Source of the DNA: Sphingorhabdus contaminans | GTDB lineage: Bacteria > Pseudomonadota > Alphaproteobacteria > Sphingomonadales > Sphingomonadaceae | Direction: 5' to 3' | DNA: 64,000 bases | Assembly (NCBI RefSeq): GCF_007280415.1 | Contig: NZ_VKKU01000002.1 | Span: forward strand, 1,219,501 to 1,283,500 | In this document: positions 19,639 through 27,551 of the stretch, piece by piece | How the letters are laid out: every line of letters begins with the position of its first letter | Numbering within the stretch: position 1 is the stretch's first letter | Program-made: the position numbers and the translations under genes | Notes under the pieces: generated by a model | Databases searched by the model: none | Told to the model about the DNA's origin: nothing | Seen by the model: the letters and a program-made list of their open reading frames with translations, nothing else

Positions 19639-19974
19639 TCCGGTCAACAACCAAGTTTGAAAGGGGGCGGGCAGAAATGTCCGCCCCTTTTTTGTGCTGA
19701 TTTTGGGGCTGACATCGCATCTTGCGCGCAAGAGCCACTGTTGCAGAAATGCTACAGGCTTTGAAATATCCTAACCCAAACAAGCAATTCCTTTGTGTGG
19801 AAAATGGAATTGGGTCAAAGTGACACCGTTCCGGAGGCGTAACCTACGCCTTGCCGCGTGCCCGATGCGTGCAGATTAAGCAGAAGTTCCGGGGCATCAA
19901 CAAGCTTTGCAATTGTAACTCGCAGACGCGTGATGCGCGTTTGCGCGACCCAAAAGCTTATGAAGGGACATATC
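19639..19974 (+). promoter_or_regulatory. Leader region of the second TonB-dependent receptor, containing the first receptor's terminator
   Basis: No gene is seen in these 336 bases. The first part holds the copy A terminator hairpin. From 19740 the sequence is a diverged copy of the leader before copy A: GTTGCAGAAATGCTACAGGC at 19740-19759, then CAAGCAATTCCTTTG, GGGTCAAAG, CCTTGCCGCGTGCCCGA, GGGGCATCAACAAGCTTTGCA and CGACCCAAAAGCTTATGAAGGG. The blocks lie almost the same distance from the start codon (235 versus 223 bases), so both promoters and any operator were duplicated. Each receptor therefore probably has its own promoter. Confidence 0.6.
19664..19693 (+). terminator. Rho-independent terminator after receptor copy A
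   Basis: A 9-bp stem, GGGGCGGGC (19664-19672) with GTCCGCCCC (19679-19687), has a six-base loop and is followed by six T. It stands 25 bases after the copy A stop codon. The equivalent position after copy B has a similar stem but no T-run. Confidence 0.9.
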
Positions 19975-22900
19975 GTGAAAAAGACACGCACCTACAAATT
20001 AAGATATGCAGCAGCTCCGCTTGCTATCGGTCTGGCATTGCTCTCCACACCATCTAACGCACAAGAAGCTAACGCTGAAGACGACAGCGCGGGCGAAATT
20101 GTCGTCACCGGTTCGCTGATACAGAACCCTAACCTTGTCCAGTCAACTCCGGTCAACGCAACGACCGCAGACGAAATTGATCTTTTGCAATCAAATGTTG
20201 CTGAAGAAGTACTGCGCGAACTTCCAGGCGTCGTTCCCAGCATCGGTTCGGCCGTGAATAACGGTAACGGCGGCGCATCCTATGTCGACCTTCGCGGACT
20301 CGGTTCAGTGCGAAACATTGTGTTGCTCGACGGCCAACGGATTGTGCCCGCCGATCTTCAAGGCCGCGTTGACCTGAACAACGTTCCCCTTGCCTTGGTC
20401 GAGCGTGTCGATGCGCTTACCGGCGCTGCCGTGACCACTTATGGCGCGGACGCCATCACGGGTGTTGTCAACTTCATCACCCGCAAGGACTTTGCAGGCG
20501 TCGAAGTTACAGGTGGTGCGCAAATCACCGAAAAGGGGGATGGTCAGACATTCCGCTTAGATGCGACGGTTGGCGGCAATTTCGACGATGGTCGCGGTAA
20601 CGCGGTGCTGTCGATCGGATATCAGCAAGCCGATCCCATTTTCCAGGGCGATCGTGATTTTTCTTTTGAACAGATTAGCAGCTTTTCGGGCGGCGCATCA
20701 GGTTCAGGGACTTCAATCCCTTCGCGCTTTTCCGGTACCCGACCGCTTGTAGGTGGCGCACCAAGCACGCTACAGGAGTTACTTGTTGCTGGCTACTCAA
20801 CGACAGTAAACCCGAACCACGATCCGTCCAAGCCGATTGATTTGGTTCTTGGAGTAAACACCCCGTTTCTGCCTATTTTGCGCGATGCGGGTGGTGTTGC
20901 GAACGGGGGCGTTCGCCAAGTTAATGCAGCAGGTCAAGCGGTTCCAACATTCCAGACCTTTAACTTTAACCCGTTCAACGTTTTTCAGACTCCTTTTGAA
21001 CGCTTCAATATTTTTGCCCAAGCCAATTATGAAATCTCGGATGCAGTTGAAATCTACACCCGTGGCATGTTCTCAAAGAATACCGTTGATACGATCATTG
21101 CACCGTCAGGCTCTTTCGGCGGAACAGTGAAGATAAATCTAAACAATCCCTTCTTGCCAGCAGCGCTGCGTAATCAGTTTTGCGCGTTTAACGTAGCGCC
21201 ATCTGTCAGCGGCCTCGACGCAAATGGCGCATCGCAGGCCGGGCAAACGGGATATATTCCTCTCTTTACGCCAGCCCAATGCGCTGCTGCTGCAACTGCT
21301 ACAGGACGGAGCGATCCGAATTATCGTGAAGTCGAAGTGACGCTGAACCGACGCACGTCGGAAGTAGGACCCCGTATCTCAAACTACCAAACGACCATTT
21401 TTGATTATCGTCTCGGTCTGCGCGGTGCAATTTCGGATAGCATAGACTGGGATATTAGCGGAGCCTATGGCGAGTCTGAAAATGTGCAGGCGATCAAGAA
21501 CTTTACGTTACAGTCGCGCTTCCGCCAAGCCGCGTTGGCTGATAACGCGACATCTTGTCAGAATGCTTCGAATGGTTGTGTTCCAGTCAATCTTTTCGGT
21601 CCGGAAGGCTCCATTACACCTGAAATGGCAGCGTTTTTAACTGCGGATTCTACAACGATCGTTCGCACGACCCTTGCACAAGTCCGTGGTACGGTGAGTG
21701 GTGAAACTGGTCTCGTCCTTCCTTGGGCAGCAGAATCTGTCGGCTTTGCGGTTGGCGGTGAATATCGCGAATATGGTGCTACGCAGGCATCGGATCTTCT
21801 CGCTCAGACTCCTGGCGAACTAGGCGGTGCGGGCGGCGCTGCACCCAATATCGATGGCGGTTATAATGTCTATGAGGCTTTTGGTGAAATCATTGCGCCA
21901 ATCGTGGAAGACAAACCTCTATTTCATAGCCTGACTGTTGAAGCCGGGCTTCGCTATTCTTCATATAAGGTTGCCGGTGCGGTATCGCAGAACCAGACAA
22001 CCACATGGAAAGCGGGCGCGAGTTGGGAGCCTGTCGAATCGCTGAAGTTCCGTGGAAACTACAGCCGCGCTGTTCGAGCGCCTAATATCGGGGAATTGTT
22101 CACGCCGCAAACGGTCGGTTTGACTAACCTTGGTGTGGATCCTTGTGCGGGTAGTGCGCCAACGACCAACGCCAATCTGCGTGCGATCTGTCTGGCCCAA
22201 GGTGCACCTGTTGGAACGATTGGTTCAATCACTAACCCAACCGCGGCACAGGCAAATATAACGGTTGGGGGAAATCTCAATCTCAAGCCTGAAAAAGCCG
22301 ACACATTTACGCTAGGCCTTGTATTTCAACCGGACTTCGTTCCCGGGTTCAATATCTCGCTCGATTATTACAACATCAAGATAGACAGCGTTATTGGCAC
22401 GGCAACACCGGGGGATATTATCGCGGCCTGTTTCGGCAATGTTTCCGCCACCAGCGCCACGAGTGCCGCGTGCACCAATATACGTCGGAACCCAATAACG
22501 GGCGGTTTGGATGGTGATCCGGCTACCACCGGCGGTTTGTTTGGCCTGACCAACAATTTGGGCAAATTGGCGACCGACGGATTTGACCTTCTGGCAAACT
22601 GGAAAGGCAACATTGGATTTGCCGACCTCTCGTTGAGTTTTGTCGGGAACTGGACTCGCTCGTCCAAGTTCAACTCGAATCCTCTGGATCCTAACTCACT
22701 TAACCGGGAATGTGTGGGCTTTTACTCGGTCAACTGCTCATTTACCGGTTCGATACAGCCTGAATTCCAAACATCTACCCGCGCGACTTTCGGCATTGGT
22801 GATGTTGATCTGTCATTTTTGTGGCGTTGGATTGATGCCGTCCAATATGAGCCTGCCCAACTTGAAGCAGAACGCAAAGCTGCAGATGCAGCAAATCGTA

Positions 22901-23235
22901 ACGGCGCAGGTGTGTTATTGCCCGTCGATTTATCGCGGATTGGAAGACCAGGCTTCCAGGGCTGCCCTAACTTTGAAACGACCGATGACGGTGGCTGCTT
23001 GGTCGAAGAAGGATTCCGCCGGATCGGTTCGGAACATTATTTCGACCTGACGGCACGCTGGAATGCAAGCGACAATATGTCGTTCACTTTCACAATCCAG
23101 AATCTGCTGGACAACAAACCTAAGGTCGTAGGCAACACAATCGGATCGACGTCGTTCAACAGCGGTAACGTCTTCCCGTCGACCTATGATGCCTTGGGTC
23201 GCCGTTTCGGGATTGCGGCGAAGCTGACATTCTAA
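19975..23235 (+). CDS. TonB-dependent receptor, copy B of a tandem pair
   Basis: A 1086-residue outer-membrane receptor, near-identical to copy A over most of plug and barrel, with the same terminal AAKLTF. The start is GTG 19975 with AAGGGA 6 bases upstream; the open frame continues to 19858 but lacks a ribosome binding site there. It is 41 residues longer than copy A. A single extracellular-loop region after WIDAVQYEPA accounts for the difference: 58 residues instead of 17 before EHYFDLTARWNASDN. That loop carries CPNFETTDDGGC. Other differences are substitutions, so the copies are otherwise colinear. It precedes the TPR-sulfotransferase. Confidence 0.95.
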   Translation: MKKTRTYKLRYAAAPLAIGLALLSTPSNAQEANAEDDSAGEIVVTGSLIQNPNLVQSTPVNATTADEIDLLQSNVAEEVLRELPGVVPSIGSAVNNGNGGASYVDLRGLGSVRNIVLLDGQRIVPADLQGRVDLNNVPLALVERVDALTGAAVTTYGADAITGVVNFITRKDFAGVEVTGGAQITEKGDGQTFRLDATVGGNFDDGRGNAVLSIGYQQADPIFQGDRDFSFEQISSFSGGASGSGTSIPSRFSGTRPLVGGAPSTLQELLVAGYSTTVNPNHDPSKPIDLVLGVNTPFLPILRDAGGVANGGVRQVNAAGQAVPTFQTFNFNPFNVFQTPFERFNIFAQANYEISDAVEIYTRGMFSKNTVDTIIAPSGSFGGTVKINLNNPFLPAALRNQFCAFNVAPSVSGLDANGASQAGQTGYIPLFTPAQCAAAATATGRSDPNYREVEVTLNRRTSEVGPRISNYQTTIFDYRLGLRGAISDSIDWDISGAYGESENVQAIKNFTLQSRFRQAALADNATSCQNASNGCVPVNLFGPEGSITPEMAAFLTADSTTIVRTTLAQVRGTVSGETGLVLPWAAESVGFAVGGEYREYGATQASDLLAQTPGELGGAGGAAPNIDGGYNVYEAFGEIIAPIVEDKPLFHSLTVEAGLRYSSYKVAGAVSQNQTTTWKAGASWEPVESLKFRGNYSRAVRAPNIGELFTPQTVGLTNLGVDPCAGSAPTTNANLRAICLAQGAPVGTIGSITNPTAAQANITVGGNLNLKPEKADTFTLGLVFQPDFVPGFNISLDYYNIKIDSVIGTATPGDIIAACFGNVSATSATSAACTNIRRNPITGGLDGDPATTGGLFGLTNNLGKLATDGFDLLANWKGNIGFADLSLSFVGNWTRSSKFNSNPLDPNSLNRECVGFYSVNCSFTGSIQPEFQTSTRATFGIGDVDLSFLWRWIDAVQYEPAQLEAERKAADAANRNGAGVLLPVDLSRIGRPGFQGCPNFETTDDGGCLVEEGFRRIGSEHYFDLTARWNASDNMSFTFTIQNLLDNKPKVVGNTIGSTSFNSGNVFPSTYDALGRRFGIAAKLTF

Positions 23236-23257
23236 TTCAATCAGCACGTAAACAAAA

Positions 23258-23285
23258 TAGGGGTGGGCAGCGATGCCCGCCCCTA
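23258..23285 (+). promoter_or_regulatory. Hairpin enclosing the ribosome binding site and start codon of the TPR-sulfotransferase
   Basis: An 11-bp stem, TAGGGGTGGGC (23258-23268) with GCCCGCCCCTA (23275-23285), has the six-base loop AGCGAT. The ATG of the following gene is bases 23273-23275, at the loop/stem junction, and its GGGGTGGG Shine-Dalgarno is in the left arm. It occupies the same place after copy B that the terminator occupies after copy A, but lacks a T-run. It may act as a weak terminator, an mRNA 3'-end stabiliser or a translational control. Confidence 0.65.
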
Positions 23286-24925
23286 CCTTTGCCGGACATC
23301 TACTTGACAATCCGACCCGTGATGCGCCTAGTCCTCCGGTGATTAGCTCAGAACTCGAGGCCGCTGCTGCACTTTCCCAAACGGCTCTGGCCCGCGGAAC
23401 AGGTGATGCATATGACCATGCAATTGTTGCATTGGTGCATTCGGCGCGGGGTGAATTTGATAAGGCGGACGCCTTGTTCCAACGCGCCCTTGCATTGGAA
23501 CCAGGTAATCCATCGACGCTTACCAGTCTTGCTATCCACTACCGCAATCAGGACCGATACCGCGAAGCGGTGCTTGCCTGTGATGAAGCCATTCGCCTCT
23601 ACCCCGAATATGCCGATGCCTGGCTGGAACGCGGTGCAATTCTGGCGGTCGGCGGATCCAGTGAAATTGCCCGGGAAAGCTTTGCGAGAGCGGCGCAACT
23701 GGCTCCGCAAAATCCCGCAGCGCATGCCGGCCTTGCTTCGCTGGCAGCGCGAGAAGGGGACGCTGATCAGGCGCGCGAGCACGCCAATCGTGCATTGGCA
23801 ATCGACCCCACCCATGCGGTTGCCACCAATGCCCTGGCGGGTGCAGAATTACGTTCCGGTGCGCCGGAAAAAGCCCGGCAATTGTTAGAACAACTGCTCC
23901 CTCGGTTGAGTTACCCAAGTCTGGAACGAAGTTTTGCGCATTCGCAAATGGGCGATGTGTGCCATCGGCAATCGGATCATGATGGAGCGTTCCGGCATTT
24001 CTCCGCGTCCAACGCCGATTTCGCAGCTATCCACGAGCATCGAAGTTCAGGTAATTTGGACAATCGGGCATTTGTCGAAGCACTGCTTACCGGTCTTGAT
24101 TCACTTCCCAAAGATGCATGGCTGAAAACGCATGATGACCAGCCCTCCCATGCGGCCCGACGTCATATATTTCTTATCGGCTACCCGCGGTCTGGCACAA
24201 CATTGGTTGAAAATATTCTAGCTTCGATACCTGGCGTTGCAGCGCTTGAAGAGCGTCCGACACTTTACGACGCCGATATCGAATTCATTGCGGGCAACGC
24301 CATACAAATCGCAGAAGGTCTGAAGCGCTTTTCCGAACTGGATGCTGATGAGTTGGCGCGTTACCGAAAGGCTTATTGGGACAAAGTTGTTGCCTCTGCT
24401 GTTCCAGCCGCTTCGCCCTGTTTTGTCGACATGGATCCACTGAAAGCAACGCGATTGCTCTTCATCGCGCGGCTGTTTCCGGAGGCGCGCATTCTGGTCA
24501 TGCGGCGTGATCCGCGCGATGTGGTCTGGAGTTGTTTCCGCACCAATTTTGCCATGAGTAGCGGAACGCTTGAATATACCAGTCTTGAAAGGACGGCGCT
24601 GCATTATGATGCGCTCATGCGCCTTACCGAATTGGCGGTGCAACGCCTCCCACTGCGTGTTCATTATGTCCAATATCACAAATTGGTGCAGGATTTTGAT
24701 GCTGAAACACAAAGAATGTGCGCATTTGCCGGACTTAAATGGACCGAGGCGGTGCGGGAATTTGATCGCACCGCAACCCGCCGCGGGGTGAGCACGGCCA
24801 GTGTGGCGCAAGTCAATCGCGGTCTATATGATGGAACGCGGCAATGGGAACCCTATGCCCGTTATCTGGAGCCCGTAATGCCCATTTTGCAGCCGTGGCT
24901 CGTTAAATTTGGATATGAAAACTAA
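23273..24925 (+). CDS. TPR-containing sulfotransferase
   Basis: A 550-residue cytoplasmic protein. Residues about 45-260 form TPR-like helical repeats (ARGEFDKADALFQRALALEPGNP, YREAVLACDEAIRLYPEYADAW, and others). Residues about 298-540 form a PAPS-dependent sulfotransferase domain. The 5'-phosphosulfate loop is IGYPRSGTTLVENIL (302 onward) and the 3'-phosphate region is VMRRDPRDVVWSCFRTNF. Such TPR-sulfotransferases often stand beside TonB-dependent receptors in sphingomonads, and a protein or peptide acceptor is plausible but unproven. The ATG lies in a hairpin 37 bases after copy B; a GTG at 23339 is an alternative start. The stop overlaps the convergent gene by 4 bases. Confidence 0.9.
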   Translation: MPAPTFAGHLLDNPTRDAPSPPVISSELEAAAALSQTALARGTGDAYDHAIVALVHSARGEFDKADALFQRALALEPGNPSTLTSLAIHYRNQDRYREAVLACDEAIRLYPEYADAWLERGAILAVGGSSEIARESFARAAQLAPQNPAAHAGLASLAAREGDADQAREHANRALAIDPTHAVATNALAGAELRSGAPEKARQLLEQLLPRLSYPSLERSFAHSQMGDVCHRQSDHDGAFRHFSASNADFAAIHEHRSSGNLDNRAFVEALLTGLDSLPKDAWLKTHDDQPSHAARRHIFLIGYPRSGTTLVENILASIPGVAALEERPTLYDADIEFIAGNAIQIAEGLKRFSELDADELARYRKAYWDKVVASAVPAASPCFVDMDPLKATRLLFIARLFPEARILVMRRDPRDVVWSCFRTNFAMSSGTLEYTSLERTALHYDALMRLTELAVQRLPLRVHYVQYHKLVQDFDAETQRMCAFAGLKWTEAVREFDRTATRRGVSTASVAQVNRGLYDGTRQWEPYARYLEPVMPILQPWLVKFGYEN

Positions 24926-25938
24926 ACCAACGGGTAGGGCAGATTAAGGTCAATCCCTGCAGTGCCTGCAACCTGCTCTGCCCATTTTAATATGGTATCG
25001 ATTTCGTCCCCATATGCCACACGCGCGGCGGCATGCTCGGCTTGGCGATCTTCGGTGTTAAACGACCCGCCGAATTTACTGTGTGTTCCGAATGCACGGT
25101 GGTTTGCGATATCGGCTTCATCCACCTGCATACCAAAATGGCGTGCCGCGGCTGATAGGGCCGAATAGGGATCTGCGGTTAATCGTTCACTATCCAGCGT
25201 CGCTATGCGGGTTGGTCCGTATTGATCCGCGAGCTGCCGGAACAGGCGGTGTTGCGCAAGCCAGCCAACGGCGGCCACTTGCAAATCGGACTGCCGGAAA
25301 TAATCGGCAGGTTCAAAGCCCATGTCGACCAAGCCGTCCTTCAATAACCCTTCCAGCAACTCGCGACACCACAGGCGGCACCAAAGGCCTTTGCGGGCAA
25401 CGGAAACAAGGAAGACCGGAAGGGGCGCATAAAGCAAAACGGCATTGCTCGCCGGACGCATTGCAAGGGTCACGGGCATCAAAGCGTTGAACACATTGGA
25501 TGGTTTGACGATGATTGTGCGATCGCTGCCGATTGGGCGGGCCAGCATATGCAGGGCATGATCCAAACGTTCGGCGACGGCGGAAGGAGGCGCTCCACGT
25601 CGGCGATAACCAACAATATCGTTGAGAAGGACAGGCTCCTTCAAACCCATGGACAACCCGGGAAGGTTAAATCCCTTGGCCAAAAGCGTAGACGCACAAA
25701 ATGCCGAATGGACGATGAAGTGCAGACTATTGCTTTTGGATACAACCTGCATTGCATCATGTCGTGGGATCACAACCGGATTGGGTTCTGTGCCTAAATA
25801 GTCATCCGTCAGAAATGTCGCTGAGTCCTGCACTTCGCGCGTCAGATGGCGCAGTTGATAGGCGTCGGCTTCAGCATCAAAACGATGTGCGAGCCATTCG
25901 CCATTGGCCAATATCGGTTCTAACGCGTTGATTGCCAT
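24922..25938 (-). CDS. Sulfotransferase-like P-loop protein
   Basis: A 338-residue protein, probably cytoplasmic. LHFIVHSAFCASTLLAKGF (about 72-90), followed by LKEPVLLNDI, resembles the phosphosulfate-binding loop of a divergent sulfotransferase family with an HxxFCxSTLLA form. A second basic segment is IIVKPSNVFNAL. The assignment rests on these motifs only. ATG 25938 is chosen because the upstream 100 codons are low-quality and overlap the divergent gene. It ends overlapping the TPR-sulfotransferase stop by 4 bases and starts 49 bases from the divergent beta-hydroxylase gene. Confidence 0.65.
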   Translation of the reverse strand: MAINALEPILANGEWLAHRFDAEADAYQLRHLTREVQDSATFLTDDYLGTEPNPVVIPRHDAMQVVSKSNSLHFIVHSAFCASTLLAKGFNLPGLSMGLKEPVLLNDIVGYRRRGAPPSAVAERLDHALHMLARPIGSDRTIIVKPSNVFNALMPVTLAMRPASNAVLLYAPLPVFLVSVARKGLWCRLWCRELLEGLLKDGLVDMGFEPADYFRQSDLQVAAVGWLAQHRLFRQLADQYGPTRIATLDSERLTADPYSALSAAARHFGMQVDEADIANHRAFGTHSKFGGSFNTEDRQAEHAAARVAYGDEIDTILKWAEQVAGTAGIDLNLPYPLV

Positions 25939-25987
25939 GATGCTCGGGACCTTGCCGTTTGTCCCTGTAAATGGCAAGTGGACAACG

Positions 25988-27172
25988 ATGGACCAGAAAA
26001 CACCGCCGGCCGAAGCGGCCCGACTGAATAGCGCAGGGATGCAGGCTCTGCGTGCGCAAAGCTTTGCGGAGGCGGAGCGCCTTTTTGTGGAGGCGGTGAG
26101 CCACGACTCGGCTGCGAGTGCCTTATGGCGCAATGTTGCGGCTGCCCGGCGGGCGCAAGGCAATGATGCCGGCGAACTACAGGCATTGGAAGCTGCGATA
26201 GGCGTTGACCGGTTGGACTTTTTGGCTTGGTTGCGCAAAGCGGAGCTGCATCAGCGGCGATCTGAGGACGCCAAAGCCTTGGAGGCATGGCAGGCCGCGC
26301 TGCAACTGGCTGCGCAAATGGGGGAAGTGCCGCCGGCAGTGGACAATGCCCTGTCGGTCGGCCGCACATTTGTCGCAAATTCGATGGCGCGGATTGCATC
26401 GGCGGTGGAAGCCGAATTGCAGCCGGTTCAACATGCCATGGACGAAACCGAGAAGCGCAGAAGCGGCGCTTTTGTGGATCTCGCACTGGGAAGGCGGCGT
26501 ACTTTTTTCAACCAATGTGAAGGGCTCTACTATCCCTTTCTGCCAGCAGACGAGTTTTTTGACCGGCGTCATTTCACATGGATGCCGGACATAGAGGCCG
26601 CAACCGCAGATATACGGGAAGAGTTATTATCCTTGCTCGCCGATCCGGGGGATGCCCTGCGTCCCTATGTGCGTATGGATAGCGGGATCCCGGACAACAA
26701 ATGGTCTTCGCTGGACCATTCGCTGGATTGGGGTGCCTGCTTTTTATGGGAATATGGCAAGCCGAATCTGCCGGTGCTTGATCGCTGTCCAAAAACCGCA
26801 GCCGCTTTGGCGGCGCTGCCCTCTGCACATATTCCGGGAAGATCGCCCAGCGCTTTTTTCTCGTTACTCAAACCGCATACGCATATTCCTGCGCATACCG
26901 GTGTTACCAATACACGGGCAATCATCCACTTGCCTTTGATCGTGCCTGAGGGTTGCGGATTTCGGGTAGGTGACGAAACGCGGGAATGGCGCGAGGGCGA
27001 GGCCTTTGCCTTTGACGACACGATCGAGCATGAAGCCTGGAACAACAGCGACGATCTGCGTGCAGTGCTCATTTTTGATGTCTGGAACCCGCATTTGACG
27101 GTTGCAGAACAGGAACTGATTATCCGCTATTACACCGCTGCGGACGCGACAGGCCTAAATCCAGCGAATTGA
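25988..27172 (+). CDS. TPR-containing aspartyl/asparaginyl beta-hydroxylase
   Basis: A 394-residue protein. An N-terminal helical TPR-like region (about 10-115, AEAERLFVEAVSHDSAASALWRN) is followed by a linker. The C-terminal AspH-type Fe(II)/2-oxoglutarate dioxygenase domain (about 175-385) shows His303 in PAHTGVTNTRAIIHLPL, His348 in DDTIEHEAWNNSD and Arg359, which fit the iron- and 2-oxoglutarate-binding residues. Family members hydroxylate Asp or Asn side chains of proteins or peptides. ATG 25988 (MDQKTPPAEA) is chosen; the upstream frame lies in the divergent gene. It probably acts with the nearby sulfotransferases on a shared substrate, which is inference. Confidence 0.88.
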   Translation: MDQKTPPAEAARLNSAGMQALRAQSFAEAERLFVEAVSHDSAASALWRNVAAARRAQGNDAGELQALEAAIGVDRLDFLAWLRKAELHQRRSEDAKALEAWQAALQLAAQMGEVPPAVDNALSVGRTFVANSMARIASAVEAELQPVQHAMDETEKRRSGAFVDLALGRRRTFFNQCEGLYYPFLPADEFFDRRHFTWMPDIEAATADIREELLSLLADPGDALRPYVRMDSGIPDNKWSSLDHSLDWGACFLWEYGKPNLPVLDRCPKTAAALAALPSAHIPGRSPSAFFSLLKPHTHIPAHTGVTNTRAIIHLPLIVPEGCGFRVGDETREWREGEAFAFDDTIEHEAWNNSDDLRAVLIFDVWNPHLTVAEQELIIRYYTAADATGLNPAN

Positions 27173-27267
27173 TACCGATTGCATTCGACGAACGACGCCT
27201 TCCTGCGATTGCGACCGCATTATTTGCATGATACACCTGTAGAATAATTACACCCAAGGAATCTCTC

Positions 27268-27549
27268 ATGCGTCACATTTTCTTTGCTCTTGCTTTTACC
27301 ACGTCACTGTCGGTGTCGCCGGTTTTTGCCAACAATGAAGCTGCCAAAAACACGACCACGGCGACTGATCCGGACCAGGTTATTCGCTGTCGTAAAGTTG
27401 AAGTGACGGGTTCGCTGGTCAAGAAGGGCAAGGTTTGCAAGACGATTGCCGAGTGGAAGCAAATCCAGTCCAATGGCAACCGTACCGCACGCGCTATCGC
27501 GGAAAGCGGCAATGTCTGTGCAGGCGGGGCCTGCGGTAACGGCAATTAA
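27268..27549 (+). CDS. Small secreted four-cysteine protein, paralogue 1
   Basis: A 93-residue precursor: a signal peptide (MRHIFFALAFTTSLSVSPVFA), then a mature peptide of about 72 residues. Its core is DPDQVIRCRKVEVTGSLV, KKGKVCKTIAEWKQIQ and NGNRTARAI, ending NVCAGGACGNGN. Cysteines are at 41, 57, 84 and 89, enough for two disulfides in the periplasm or outside. GAATCTC upstream is a weak ribosome site. The next gene, 2 bases downstream, encodes a paralogue with the same cysteine spacing. Similar small proteins of unknown function occur in sphingomonads. No receptor, toxin or enzyme motif is visible. Confidence 0.8.
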   Translation: MRHIFFALAFTTSLSVSPVFANNEAAKNTTTATDPDQVIRCRKVEVTGSLVKKGKVCKTIAEWKQIQSNGNRTARAIAESGNVCAGGACGNGN

Positions 27550-27551
27550 AT

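Noticed and set aside
18568-19731. 387-codon open frame antisense to receptor copy A
   Set aside because: It lies wholly opposite a clear TonB-dependent receptor, encodes a low-complexity Cys/Arg-rich product and has no ribosome site; it reflects codon bias of the sense gene.
19858-19974. N-terminal extension of receptor copy B to 19858
   Set aside because: The extension falls in the conserved leader shared with copy A, lacks a ribosome site and would bury the signal peptide.
26000-26238. 100-residue N-terminal extension of the sulfotransferase-like protein
   Set aside because: It is Ala/Arg/Ser-rich shadow sequence antisense to the TPR-hydroxylase gene; ATG 25938 gives a sensible protein.
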